Below, in pieces: positions 1-11,584 of a DNA stretch of 64,000 nt. Numbering within the stretch: position 1 is the first letter of the stretch; each line of letters begins with the position of its first letter. The stretch comes from Osmia lignaria lignaria (lineage: Eukaryota > Arthropoda > Insecta > Hymenoptera > Megachilidae). Under the pieces are notes generated by a model that was not told the DNA's origin, did not search any database, and saw nothing but the letters and a program-made list of their open reading frames with translations. The position numbers were made by a program, and so were the translations under genes. The stretch is from assembly GCF_051020975.1 (NCBI RefSeq), contig NW_027478158.1, positions 4,774,001 through 4,838,000 on the forward strand. Direction: 5' to 3'.

Positions 1-197
1 TCTCAAAGAAAGGGGCCACGGTGTTTCTGTATCTCTATTATGTTGGTGCGGCTTCGGAACTTTTAAATATCTTGATATATCTCGAGAACTACGCCTCTGA
101 TCGAAAAATATCATAGAACATAAAAAGTAGGATACTTAATTCTCTACAAAAACGGTCTCTTAACATTTTGCCATAGCTCGCTTCGTTTCCGAGATAT
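1..197 (+). repeat. Partial satellite monomer at left window edge
   Basis: This is the 3' 197 bp of a 322-bp unit, beginning inside the conserved segment TCTCAAAGAAAGGGGCCACG. It carries the CTTGATATAT / CTCGAGAAC haplotype with the rarer GCCTCTGATCG variant also seen at 5028, 6316 and 6638. It is truncated by the window, not by a biological boundary. Confidence 0.95.
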
Positions 198-408
198 TTG
201 CAGATATATTTCAAGGGAATGGGCCTGACGGGCATATTTCGAGATATTTCTTCTTCTTGTTGTTCTTCTTCTGCACAGCTAAGCTGGAAGTGGCATTTGC
301 GGCTCGCACTAGTGCACAGTTATCTCAAAGAAAGGGGCCACGGTGTTTCTGTATCTCTATTATGTTGGTGCGTCTTCGGAACTTTTAAATATCTCGATAT
401 ATCTCGAA
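190..408 (+). repeat. Intra-monomer direct and inverted copies of the core CGAGATATTT
   Basis: CGAGATATTT is present at 190-199 and 240-249, exactly 50 bp apart. Its exact reverse complement AAATATCTCG is at 387-396, and ATATCTCGAA, the reverse complement of TTCGAGATAT (238-247), is at 399-408. The layout recurs in essentially every monomer. In the other 3'-half haplotype the first inverted copy has one mismatch (AAATATCTTG), while the second gains the palindrome TCTCGAGA. A 10-bp stem between 240-249 and 387-396 with a loop of about 137 nt is possible on single-stranded DNA or RNA. A protein-binding or structural role is inference only. Confidence 0.85.
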
Positions 409-519
409 AACTACGCTTCTGATCAAAAAATATCATAGAACATAAATTGTAGGAAACATAATTCTCTACAAAAAACGTCTCTTAACATTTTGCCATAGCT
501 CGCTTCGTTTCCGAGATAT
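198..519 (+). repeat. Reference monomer with internal map
   Basis: This is the first complete unit and serves as a map for the others. Positions 198-237 are a 5' segment that is variable between units. CGAGATATTT lies at 240-249, with an upstream copy at 190-199. A TTC-rich tract spans 248-271. A segment around 290-320 carries the common GCGGCTCGCACTAG versus GCAGCTCGCAATAG alternatives. The reverse-complement core AAATATCTCG lies at 387-396, followed by the palindrome GATATATC (396-403) and a second inverted core (399-408). An A-tract-rich segment occupies about 424-487. The highly conserved segment CATTTTGCCATAGCTCGC ends the unit and leads into the next. Unit boundaries are arbitrary because the array is circularly permutable. 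Confidence 0.95.
248..271 (+). repeat. TTC-rich triplet tract inside each monomer
   Basis: Four TTC triplets, an interrupting TTGTTG and further TTC triplets form a 24-nt stretch without A that repeats in every unit. It is a local mutation hot spot: there is a TTC loss in the unit at 8567, TTCTTTTTG in units such as 6960 and 29172, a TTCTTGTTCTTC form in units 16936, 20478, 23054 and 23698, and TTCTCC in units 15326 and 15970. Replication slippage in a short triplet repeat explains the length change. Confidence 0.85.
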
Positions 520-2340
520 TTGCAGATTCAGCTCAAAGGAACTGGCCTGACGGACATATTTCGAGATATTTCTTCTTCTTGTTGTTCTTCTTCTGCACAG
601 CTAAGCTGGAAGTGGCATTTGCAGCTCGCAATAGTGCAGAGTTATCTCAAAGAAAGGGGCCACGGTGTTTCTGTATCTCTATTATGTTGGTGCGGCTTCG
701 GAACTTTTAAATATCTTGATATATCTCGAGAACTACGCGTCTGATCAAAAAATGTCATAGAACATAAAAAGTAGGAAACTTAATTCTCTACAAAAACGGT
801 CTCTTAACATTTTGCCATAGCTCACTTCGTTTCCGAGATATTTGCAGATATATCTCAAGGGAAGGGGCCTGACGGACATATTTCGAGATATTTCTTCTTC
901 TTGTTGTTCTTCTTCTGCACAGCTAAGCTGGAAGTGGCATTTGCGGCTCGCACTAGCGCACAGTTATCTCAAAGATAGGGGCCACGGTGTTTCTGTATCT
1001 CTATTATGTTGGTGCGTCTTCGGAACTTTTAAATATCTCGATATATCTCGAAAACACCGCTTCTGATCAAAAAATATCATAGAACGTAAATTGTAGGAAA
1101 CATTATTCTCTACAAAAAAGGTCTCTTAACATTTTGCCATAGCTCGCTTCGTTTCCGAGATATTTGCAGATTCATCTCAAGGGAAGGGGTCTGACGGACA
1201 TATTTCGAGATATTTCTTCTTCTTGTTGTTCTTCTTCTGCACAGCTAAGCTCGAAGTGGCATTTGCAGCTCGCAATAGTGCAGAGTTATCTCAAAGAAAG
1301 AGGCCACGGTGTTTCTGTACCTCTATTATGTTGGTGCAGCTTCGGAACTTTTAAATATCTTGATATATCTCGAGAACTACGCATCTGATCAAAAAATATC
1401 ATCGAACATAAAAAGTAGGAAACTTAATTCTCTACAAAAAAGGTCTCTTAACATTTTGCCATAGCTCGCTTCGTTTCCGAGATATTTGCAGATTTATCTC
1501 AAGGGAAGTGGCCTGACGGACATATTTCGAGATATTTCTTCTTCTTGTTGTTCTTCTTCTGCACAGCTAAGCTGGAAGTGGCATTTGCAGCTCGCAATAG
1601 TGCAGAGATATCTCAAAGAAAGGGGCCACGGTGTTTCTGTATCTCTATTATGTTGGTGCGGCTTCGGAACTTTTAAATATCTTGATATATCTCGAGAACT
1701 ACGCGTCTGATCAAAAAATATCATAGAACATAAAAAGTAAGAAACATAATTCTCTACAAAAAAGGTCTCTTAACATTTTGCCATAGCTCGCTTCGTTTCC
1801 GAGATATTTGCAGATTTATCTCAAGGGAAGGGGCCTGACGGACATATTTCGAGATATTTCTTCTTCTTGTTGTTCTCCTTCTGCACAGCTGAGCTGGAAG
1901 TGGCATTTGCGGCTTGCACTAGTGCAGAGTTATCTCAACGAAAGGGGCCACGGTGTTTCTGTATCTCTATTATGTTGGTGCGGCTTCGGAACTTTTAAAT
2001 ATCTTGATATATCTCGAGAACTACGCGTCTGATCAAAAAATATCATAGAACATAAAAAGTAGGAAACTTAATTCTCTACAAAAACGGTCTCTTAACATTT
2101 TGCCATAGCTCGCTTCGTTTCCGAGATATTTGCAGATATATTTCAAGGGAAGGGGCCTGACGGGCATATTTCGAGATATTTCTTCTTCTTGTTGTTCTTC
2201 TTCTGCACAGCTAAGCTGGAAGTGGCATTTGCAGCTCGCAATAGTGCAGAGTTATCTCAAAGAAAGGGGCCACGGTGTTTCTGTATCTCTATTATGTTGG
2301 TGCGGCTTCGGAACTTTTAAATATCTTGATATATCTCGAG

Positions 2341-3308
2341 AACTACGCATCTGATCAAAAAATATCATACTACATAAAAAGTAGGAAACTTAATTCTCTA
2401 CAAGAAAGGTCTCTAAACATTTTGCCATAGCTCGCTTCGTTTCCGAGATATTTGCAGATTTATCTCAAGGGAAGGGGCGTGACGGACATATTTCGAGATA
2501 CTTCTTCTTCTTGTCGTTCTTCTTCTGCACAGCTAAGCTGGAAGTGGCATTCGCGGCTCGCACTAGTGCAGAGTTATCTCAAAGAAAGGGGCCACGGTGT
2601 TTCTGTATCTCTATCATGTTGGTGCGGCTTCGGAACTTTTAAATATCTCGATATATCTCGAAAACTACGCTTCTGATCAAAAAATATCATAGAACATAAA
2701 TTGTAGGAAACATAATTCTCTACAAAAAACGTCTCTTAACATTTTGCCATAGCTCGCTTCGTTTCCGAGATATTTGCAGATTCAGCTCAAAGGAACTGGC
2801 CTGACGGACATATTTCGAGATATTTCTTCTTCTTGTTGTTCTTCTTCTGCACAGCTAAGCTGGAAGTGGCATTTACAGCTCGCAACAGTGCAGAGTTATC
2901 TCAAAGAAAGGGGCCACGGTGTTTCTGTATCTCTATTATGTTGGTGCGGCTTCGGAACTTTTAAATATCTTGATATATCTCGAGAACTACGCATCTGATC
3001 AAAAAATATCGTAGAACATGAAAAGTAGGAAACTTAATTCTCTACAAAACAGGTCTCTTAACATTTTGCCATAGCTCTCTTTGTTTCCGAGATATTTGCA
3101 GATTTATCTCAAGGGAAGGGGCCTGGCGGACATATTTCGAGATATTTCTTCTTCTTGTTGTTCTTCTTCTGCACAGCTAAGCTGGAAGTGGCATTTGCAG
3201 CTCGCAATAGTTCAGAGTTATCTCAAAGAAAGGGGCCACGGTGTTTCTGTATCTCTATTATGTTGGTGCGGCTTCGGAACTTTTAAATATCTTGATATAT
3301 CTCGAGAA
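2341..3308 (+). repeat. Block shared with 8453-9420 (left copy)
   Basis: Rare variants occur in the same order in both places: CATACTACAT, CTACAAGAAAGG, the GGGGCGTGACGG / GGAGGTGACGG unit, a CAGCTCAAAGG unit with TTTACAGCTCGCAACAG, then a CCTGGCGGAC unit with AATAGTTCAGAG. The copies are separated by 19 monomers. The right copy has since lost 3 bp in one unit. Confidence 0.8.
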
Positions 3309-6300
3309 CTACGCTTCTGATCAAAAAATATCATAGAACGTAAATTGTAGGAAACATTATTCTCTACAAAAAAGGTCTCTTAACATTTTGCCATAGCTCG
3401 CTTCGTTTCCGAGATATTTGCAGATTCATCTCAAGGGAAGGGGTCTGACGGACATATTTCGAGATGTTTCTTCTTCTTGTTGTTCTTCTTCTGCACAGCT
3501 AAGCTGGAAGTGGCATTTGCAGCTCGCAATAGTGCAGAGTTATCTCAAAGAAAGGGGCCACGGTGTTTCTGTATCTCTATTATGTTGGTGCGGCTTCGGA
3601 ACTTTTAAATATCTCGATATATCTCGAAAACTACGCTTCTGATCAAAAAATATCATAGAACATAAATTGTAGGAAACATAATTCTCTACAAAAAAGGTCT
3701 CTTAACATTTTGCCATAGCTCTCTTCGTTTCCGAGATATTTGCAGATTTATCTCAAGGGAAGGGGCCTGACGGACATATTTCGAGATATTTCTTCTTCTT
3801 GTTGTTCTTCTTCTGCACAGCTAAGCTGGAAGTGGCATTTGCGGCTCGCACTAGTGCAGGGTTATCTCAACGAAAGGGGCCACGGTGTTTCTGTATCTCT
3901 ATTATGTTGGTGCGGCTTCGGAACTTTCAAATATCTTGATATATCTCGAGAACTACGCTTCTGATCAAAAAATATCATAGAACGTAAATTGTAGGAAACA
4001 TTATTCTCTACAAAAACGGTCTCTTAACATTTTGCCATAGCTCTCTTCGTTTCCGAGATATTTGCAGATATATTTCAAGGGAAGGGGCCTGACGGGCATA
4101 TTTCGAGATATTTCTTCTTCTTGTTGTTCTTCTTCTGCACAGCTAAGCTGGAAGTGGCATTTGCGGCTCGCACTAGTGCACAGTTATCTCAAAGAAAGGG
4201 GCCACGGTGTTTCTGTATCTCTATTATGTTGGTGCGTCTTCGGAACTTTTAAATATCTCGATATATCTCGAAAACTACGCTTCTGATCAAAAAATATCAT
4301 AGAACATAAATTGTAGGAAACATAATTCTCTACAAATAAGGTCTCTTAACATTTTGCCATAGCTCTCTTCGTTTCCGAGATATTTGCAGATTTATCTCAA
4401 GGGAAGGGGCCTGACGGACATATTTCGAGATATTTCTTCTTCTTGTTGTTCTTCTTCTGCACAGCTAAGCTGGAAGTGGCATTTTCGGCTCGCACTAGTG
4501 CAGGGTTATCTCAACGAAAGGGGCCACGGTGTTTCTGTATCTCTATTATGTTGGTGCGGCTTCGGAACTTTTAAATATCTTGATATATCTCGAGAACTAC
4601 GCTTCTGATCAAAAAATATCATAGAACGTAAATTGTAGGAAACATTATTCTCTACAAAAAAGGTCTCTTAACATTTTGCCATAGCTCGCTTCGTTTCCGA
4701 GATATTTGCAGATTCATCTCAAGGGAAGGGGTCTGACGGACATATTTCGAGATGTTTCTTCTTCTTGTTGTTCTTCTTCTGCACAGCTAAGCTCGAAGTG
4801 GCATTTGCAGCTCGCAATAGTGCAGAGTTATCTCAAAGAAAGAGGCCACGGTGTTTCTGTACCTCTATTATGTTGGTGCAGCTTCGGAACTTTTAAATAT
4901 CTTGATATATCTCGAGAACTACGCATCTGATCAAAAAATATCATCGAACATAAAAAGTAGGAAACTTAATTCTCTACAAAAAAGGTCTCTTAACATTTTG
5001 CCATAGCTCGCTTCGTTTCCGAGATATTTGCAGATTTATCTCAAGGGAAGTGGCCTGACGGACATATTTCGAGATATTTCTTCTTCTTGTTGTTCTTCTT
5101 CTGCACAGCTAAGCTGGAAGTGGCATTTGCAGCTCGCAATAGTGCAGTGTTATCTCAAAGAAAGGGGCCATGGTGTTTCTGTATCTCTATTATGTTGGTG
5201 CGGCTTCGGAACTTTTAAATATCTTGATATATCTCGAGAACTACGCCTCTGATCGAAAAATATCATAGAACATAAAAAGTAGGAAACTTAATTCTCTACA
5301 AAAAAGGTCTCTTAACATTTTGCCATAGCTCGCTTCGTTTCCGAGATATTTGCAGATTTATCTCAAGGGAAGGGGCCTGACGGGCATATTTCGAGATATT
5401 TCTTCTTCTTGTTGTTCTTCTTCTGCACAGCTAAGCTGGAAGTGGCATTTGCGGCTCGCACTAGTGCACAGTTATCTCAAAGAAAGGGGCCACGGTGTTT
5501 CTGTATCTCTATTATGTTGGTGCGTCTTCGGAACTTTTAAATATCTCGATATATCTCGAAAACTACGCTTCTGATCAAAAAATATCATAGAACATAAATT
5601 GTAGGAAACATAATTCTCTACAAATAAGGTCTCTTAACATTTTGCCATAGCTCTCTTCGTTTCCGAGATATTTGCAGATTTATCTCAAGGGAAGGGGCCT
5701 GACGGACATATTTCGAGATATTTCTTCTTCTTGTTGTTCTTCTTCTGCACAGCTAAGCTGGAAGTGGCATTTGCGGCTCGCACTAGTGCAGGGTTATCTC
5801 AACGAAAGGGGCCACGGTGTTTCTGTATCTCTATTATGTTGGTGCGGCTTCGGAACTTTTAAATATCTTGATATATCTCGAGAACTACGCATCTGATCAA
5901 AAAATATCATAGAACATAAAAAGTAGGAAACTTAATTCTCTACAAAAACGGTCTCTTAACATTTTGCCATAGCTCGCTTCGTTTCCGAGATATTTGCAGA
6001 TATATTTCAAGGGAAGGGGCCTGACGGGCATATTTCGAGATATTTCTTCTTCTTGTTGTTCTTCTTCTGCACAGCTAAGCTGGAAGTGGCATTTGCGGCT
6101 CGCACTAGTGCACAGTTATCTCAAAGAAAGGGGCCACGGTGTTTCTGTATCTCTATTATGTTGGTGCGTCTTCGGAACTTTTAAATATCTCGATATATCT
6201 CGAGAACTACGCATCTGATCAAAAAATATCATCGAACATAAAAAGTAGGAAACTTAATTCTCTACAAAAAAGGTCTCTTAACATTTTGCCATAGCTCGCT

Positions 6301-6315
6301 TCGTTTCCGAGATAT

Positions 6316-6959
6316 TTGCAGATTTATCTCAAGGGAAGTGGCCTGACGGACATATTTCGAGATATTTCTTCTTCTTGTTGTTCTTCTTCTGCACAGCTAA
6401 GCTGGAAGTGGCATTTGCAGCTCGCAATAGTGCAGTGTTATCTCAAAGAAAGGGGCCATGGTGTTTCTGTATCTCTATTATGTTGGTGCGGCTTCGGAAC
6501 TTTTAAATATCTTGATATATCTCGAGAACTACGCCTCTGATCGAAAAATATCATAGAACATAAAAAGTAGGAAACTTAATTCTCTACAAAAAAGGTCTCT
6601 TAACATTTTGCCATAGCTCGCTTCGTTTCCGAGATATTTGCAGATTTATCTCAAGGGAAGTGGCCTGACGGACATATTTCGAGATATTTCTTCTTCTTGT
6701 TGTTCTTCTTCTGCACAGCTAAGCTGGAAGTGGCATTTGCAGCTCGCAATAGTGCAGTGTTATCTCAAAGAAAGGGGCCATGGTGTTTCTGTATCTCTAT
6801 TATGTTGGTGCGGCTTCGGAACTTTTAAATATCTTGATATATCTCGAGAACTACGCCTCTGATCGAAAAATATCATAGAACATAAAAAGTAGGAAACTTA
6901 ATTCTCTACAAAAAAGGTCTCTTAACATTTTGCCATAGCTCGCTTCGTTTCCGAGATAT
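6316..6959 (+). repeat. Two adjacent, apparently identical monomers
   Basis: Units 6316-6637 and 6638-6959 look identical by eye, including rare markers: GGGAAGTGGCC, GCAGTGTTATC, GGGGCCATGG and GCCTCTGATCG. The unit at 5028 carries the same set. A single-unit unequal exchange is the simplest origin. Confidence 0.85.
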
Positions 6960-8247
6960 TTGCAGATTTATCTCAAGGGAAGGGGCCTGACGGACATATT
7001 TCGAGATATTTCTTCTTTTTGTTGTTCTTCTTCTGCACAGCTAAGCTGGAAGTGGCATTTGCAGCGCGCAATAGTGCAGAGTTATCTCAAAGAAAGGGGC
7101 CACGGTGTTTCTGTATCTCTATTATGTTGGTGCGGCTTCGGAACTTTTAAATATCTTGATATATCTCGAGAACTACGCATCTGATCAAAAAATATCATAG
7201 AACATGAAAAGTAGGAAACTTAATTCTCTACAAAAAAGGTCTCTTAACATTTTGCCATAGCTCTCTTCGTTTCCGAGATATTTGCAGATTTATCTCAAGG
7301 GAAGGGGCCTGACGGACATATTTCGAGATATTTCTTCTTCTTGTTGTTCTTCTTCTGCACAGCTAAGCTGGAAGTGGCATTTGCGGCTCGCACTAGTGCA
7401 GGGTTATCTCAACGAAAGGGGCCACGGTGTTTCTGTATCTCTATTATGTTGGTGCGGCTTCGGAACTTTTAAATATCTTGATATATCTCGAGAACTACGC
7501 ATCTGATCAAAAAATATCATAGAACATAAAAAGTAGGAAACTTAATTCTCTACAAAAACGGTCTCTTAACATTTTGCCATAGCTCGCTTCGTTTCCGAGA
7601 TATTTGCAGATATATTTCAAGGGAAGGGGCCTGACGGGCATATTTCGAGATATTTCTTCTTCTTGTTGTTCTTCTTCTGCACAGCTAAGCTGGAAGTGGC
7701 ATTTGCGGCTCGCACTAGTGCACAGTTATCCCAAAGAAAGGGGCCACGGTGTTTCTGTATCTCTATTATGTTGGTGCGGCTTCGGAACTTTTAAATATCT
7801 CGATATATCTCGAAAACTACGCTTCTGATCAAAAAATATCATAGAACATAAATTGTAGGAAACATAATTCTTTACAAAAAAGGTCTCTTAACATTTTGCC
7901 ATAGCTCGCTTCGTTTCCGAGATATTTGCAGATTTATCTCAAGGGAAGGGTCCTGATGGACATATTTCGAGATATTTCTTCTTCTTGTTGTTCTTCTTCT
8001 GCACAGCTAAACTGGAAGTGGCATTTCCAGCTCGCAATCGTGCAGAGTTATCTCAAAGAAAGGGGCCATGGTGTTTCTGTATCTCTATTATGTTGGTGCG
8101 GCTTCGGAACTTTTAAATATCTTGATATATCTCGAGAACTACGCCTCTGATCGAAAAATATCATAGAACATAAAAAGTAGGAAACTTAATTCTCTACAAA
8201 AAAGGTCTCTTAACATTTTGCCATAGCTCGCTTCGTTTCCGAGATAT

Positions 8248-8885
8248 TTACAGATTTATCTCAAGGGAAGGGGCCTGACGGACATATTTCGAGATATTTC
8301 TTCTTTTTGTTGTTCTTCTTCTGCACAGCTAAGCTGGAAGTGGCATTTGCAGCGCGCAATAGTGCAGAGTTATCTCAAAGAAAGGGGCCACGGTGTTTCT
8401 GTATCTCTATGTTGGTGCGGCTTCGGAACTTTTAAATATCTTGATATATCTCGAGAACTACGCATCTGATCAAAAAATATCATACTACATAAAAAGTAGG
8501 AAACTTAATTCTCTACAAGAAAGGTCTCTATACATTTTGCCATAGCTCGCTTCGTTTCCGAGATATTTGCAGATTTATCTCAAGGGAAGGGAGGTGACGG
8601 ACATATTTCGAGATATTTCTTCTTCTTGTTGTTCTTCTGCACAGCTAAGCTGGAAGTGGCATTTGCGGCTCGCACTAGTGCAGAGTTATCTCAAAGAAAG
8701 GGGCCACATTGTTTCTGTATCTCTATCATGTTGGTGCGGCTTCGGAACTTTTAAATATCTCGATATATCTCGAAAACTACGCTTCTGATCAAAAAATATC
8801 ATAGAACATAAATTGTAGGAAACATAATTCTCTACAAAAAACGTCTCTTAACATTTTGCCATAGCTCGCTTCGTTTCCGAGATAT
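8248..8885 (+). repeat. Two consecutive 319-bp monomers with independent 3-bp deletions
   Basis: The unit 8248-8566 lacks one TAT in the CTCTATTATGTTGG segment near 8409. The unit 8567-8885 lacks one TTC triplet near 8636. These are the only units 3 bp short, and they shift the 322-bp register by 6 bp for everything downstream. The unit at 8248 also reads TTTACAG where nearly all others read TTTGCAG. Confidence 0.9.
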
Positions 8886-9420
8886 TTGCAGATTCAGCTC
8901 AAAGGAACTGGCCTGACGGACATATTTCGAGATATTTCTTCTTCTTGTTGTTCTTCTTCTGCACAGCTAAGCTGGAAGTGGCATTTACAGCTCGCAACAG
9001 TGCAGAGTTATCTCAAAGAAAGGGGCCACGGTGTTTCTGTATCTCTATTATGTTGGTGCGGCTTCGGAACTTTTAAATATCTTGATATATCTCGAGAACT
9101 ACGCATCTGATCAAAAAATATCACAGAACATGAAAAGTAGGAAACTTAATTCTCTACAAAACAGGTCTCTTAACATTTTGCCATAGCTCTCTTCGTTTCG
9201 GAGATAATTGCAGATTTATCTCGAGGGAAGGGGCCTGGCGGACAGATTTCGAGATATTTCTTCTTCTTGTTGTTCTTCTTCTGCACAGCTAAGCTGGAAG
9301 TGGCATTTGCAGCTCGCAATAGTTCAGAGTTATCTCAAAGAAAGGGGCCACGGTGTTTCTGTATCTCTATTATGTTGTTGCGGCTTCGGAACTTTTAAAT
9401 ATCTTGATATATCTCGAGAA
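8453..9420 (+). repeat. Block shared with 2341-3308 (right copy)
   Basis: Same chain of rare variants as 2341-3308. The unit starting at 8567 has lost one TTC triplet, and the unit at 9208 has further private changes (TTTCGGAGATAATTG, CTCGAGGGAAGG, GGACAGATTTC), so this copy has diverged more than the left one. Confidence 0.8.
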
Positions 9421-9851
9421 CTACGCATCTGATCAAAAAATATCATAGAACATGAAAAGTAGGAAACTTAATTCTCTACAAAAAAGGTCTCTTAACATTT
9501 TGCCATAGCTCTCTTCGTTTCCGAGATATTTGCAGATTTATCTCAAGGGAAGGGGCCTGACGGACATATTTCGAGATATTTCTTCTTCTTGTTGTTCTTC
9601 TTCTGCACAGCTAAGCTGGAAGTGGCATTTGCGGCTCGCACTAGTGCAGGGTTATCTCAACGAAAGGGGCCACGGTGTTTCTGTATCTCTATTATGTTGG
9701 TGCGGCTTCGGAACTTTTAAATATCTTGATATATCTCGAGAACTACGCGTCTGATCAAAAAATATCATAGAACATAAAAAGTAGGAAACTTAATTCTCTA
9801 CAAAAACGGTCTCTTAACATTTTGCCATAGCTCGCTTCGTTTCCGAGATCT

Positions 9852-11584
9852 TTGCAGATATATTTCAAGGGAATGGGCCTGACGGGCATATTTCGAGATA
9901 TTTCTTCTTCTTGTTGTTCTTCTTCTGCACAGCTAAGCTGGAAGTGGCATTTGCGGCTCGCACTAGTGCACAGTTATCTCAAAGAAAGGGGCCACGGTGT
10001 TTCTGTATCTCTATTATGTTGGTGCGTCTTCGGAACTTTTAAATATCTCGATATATCTCGAAAACTACGCTTCTGATCAAAAAATATCATAGAACATAAA
10101 TTGTAGGAAACATAATTCTCTACAAAAAACGTATCTTAACATTTTGCCATAGCTCGCGTCGTTTCCGAGATATTTGCAGATTCAGCTCAAAGGAACTGGC
10201 CTGACGGACATATTTCGAGATATTTCTTCTTCTTGTTGTTCTTCTTCTGCACAGCTAAGCTGGAAGTGGCATTTGCAGCTCGCAATAGTGCAGAGTTATC
10301 TCAAAGAAAAGGGCCACGGTGTTTCTGTATCTCTATTATGTTGGTGCGGCTTCGGAACTTTTAAATATCTTGATATATCTCGAGAACTACGCGTCTGATC
10401 AAAAAATGTCATAGAACATAAAAAGTAGGAAACTTAATTCTCTACAAAAACGGTCTCTTAACATTTTGCCATAGCTCACTTCGTTTCCGAGATATTTGCA
10501 GATATATCTCAAGGGAAGGGGCCTGACGGACATATTTCGAGATATTTCTTCTTCTTGTTGTTCTTCTTCTGCACAGCTAAGCTGGAAGTGGCATTTGCGG
10601 CTCGCACTAGCGCACAGTTATCTCAAAGAAAGGGGCCACGGTGTTTCTGTATCTCTATTATGTTGGTGCGTCTTCGGAACTTTTAAATATCTCGATATAT
10701 CTCGAAAACACCGCTTCTGATCAAAAAATATCATAGAACGTAAATTGTAGGAAACATTATTCTCTACAAAAAAGGTCTCTTAACATTTTGCCATAGCTCG
10801 CTTCGTTTCCGAGATATTTGCAGATTCATCTCAAGGGAAGGGGTCTGACGGACATATTTCGAGATATTTCTTCTTCTTGTTGTTCTTCTTCTGCACAGCT
10901 AAGCTCGAAGTGGCATTTGCAGCTCGCAATAGTGCAGAGTTATCTCAAAGAAAGAGGCCACGGTGTTTCTGTACCTCTATTATGTTGGTGCAGCTTCGGA
11001 ACTTTTAAATATCTTGATATATCTCGAGAACTACGCATCTGATCAAAAAATATCATCGAACATAAAAAGTAGGAAACTTAATTCTCTACAAAAAAGGTCT
11101 CTTAACATTTTGCCATAGCTCGCTTCGTTTCCGAGATATTTGCAGATTTATCTCAAGGGAAGTGGCCTGACGGACATATTTCGAGATATTTCTTCTTCTT
11201 GTTGTTCTTCTTCTGCACAGCTAAGCTGGAAGTGGCATTTGCAGCTCGCAATAGTGCAGAGATATCTCAAAGAAAGGGGCCACGGTGTTTCTGTATCTCT
11301 ATTATGTTGGTGCGGCTTCGGAACTTTTAAATATCTTGATATATCTCGAGAACTACGCGTCTGATCAAAAAATATCATAGAACATAAAAAGTAAGAAACA
11401 TAATTCTCTACAAAAAAGGTCTCTTAACATTTTGCCATAGCTCGCTTCGTTTCCGAGATATTTGCAGATTTATCTCAAGGGAAGGGGCCTGACGGACATA
11501 TTTCGAGATATTTCTTCTTCTTGTTGTTCTTCTTCTGCACAGCTGAGCTGGAAGTGGCATTTGCGGCTTGCACTAGTGCAGAGT
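9852..11584 (+). repeat. Multi-monomer block duplicated from/to 198-1930 (right copy)
   Basis: Matches 198-1930 unit for unit. Private changes include GAGATCTTTGCAG just before the first unit, CGTATCTTAAC and CGCGTCG near 10131-10160, and AAGAAAAGGG near 10308. The last full unit (11140) also matches 1486 and 12750, showing that parts of the block have been copied more than once. Confidence 0.85.

Larger units (their letters stand above)
198..1930 (+). repeat. Multi-monomer block duplicated at 9852-11584 (left copy)
   Basis: Five and a part monomers match, in order, the units at 9852, 10174, 10496, 10818, 11140 and the start of 11462 (offset 9654 bp, i.e. 30 units minus two 3-bp deletions). 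By eye only about five substitutions separate the copies, for example AAGATAGGGG here against AAGAAAGGGG. Similarity drops to the array background in the middle of the unit at 1808, where this copy carries CTCAACGAAAGG and the other CTCAAAGAAAGG. The breakpoint therefore falls inside a monomer. Confidence 0.85.

Noticed and set aside
181..200. CENP-B box in the CTTCGTTTCCGAGATA segment
   Set aside because: It begins CTTCGTT like the mammalian box but lacks the required A at position 10 and the CGGG at positions 13-16. The ACGGGC in the CAGCTCAAAGG units has no TTCG at the proper distance.
198..422. Tandem array of small Cys/Ser-rich protein genes
   Set aside because: The spacing is exactly the repeat period, the start is TTG not ATG, stops and frameshifts occur, replacement differences are frequent, and non-frame parts of the monomer are just as conserved.
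198..519. Monomer as an internal dimer of two 161-bp halves
   Set aside because: Comparing the halves by eye gives no collinear similarity. Only the short CGAGATATTT core recurs, partly in inverted orientation.
1494..1724. Minus-strand 76-codon frames (also at 11148, 12758, 14046, 14690 and others) and 65-codon frames (30406, 34270, 37167 and others)
   Set aside because: They are antisense shadows of the satellite. They appear only in units where single substitutions happen to remove a stop or create a start, they switch on and off between near-identical monomers, and no coding signal supports them.
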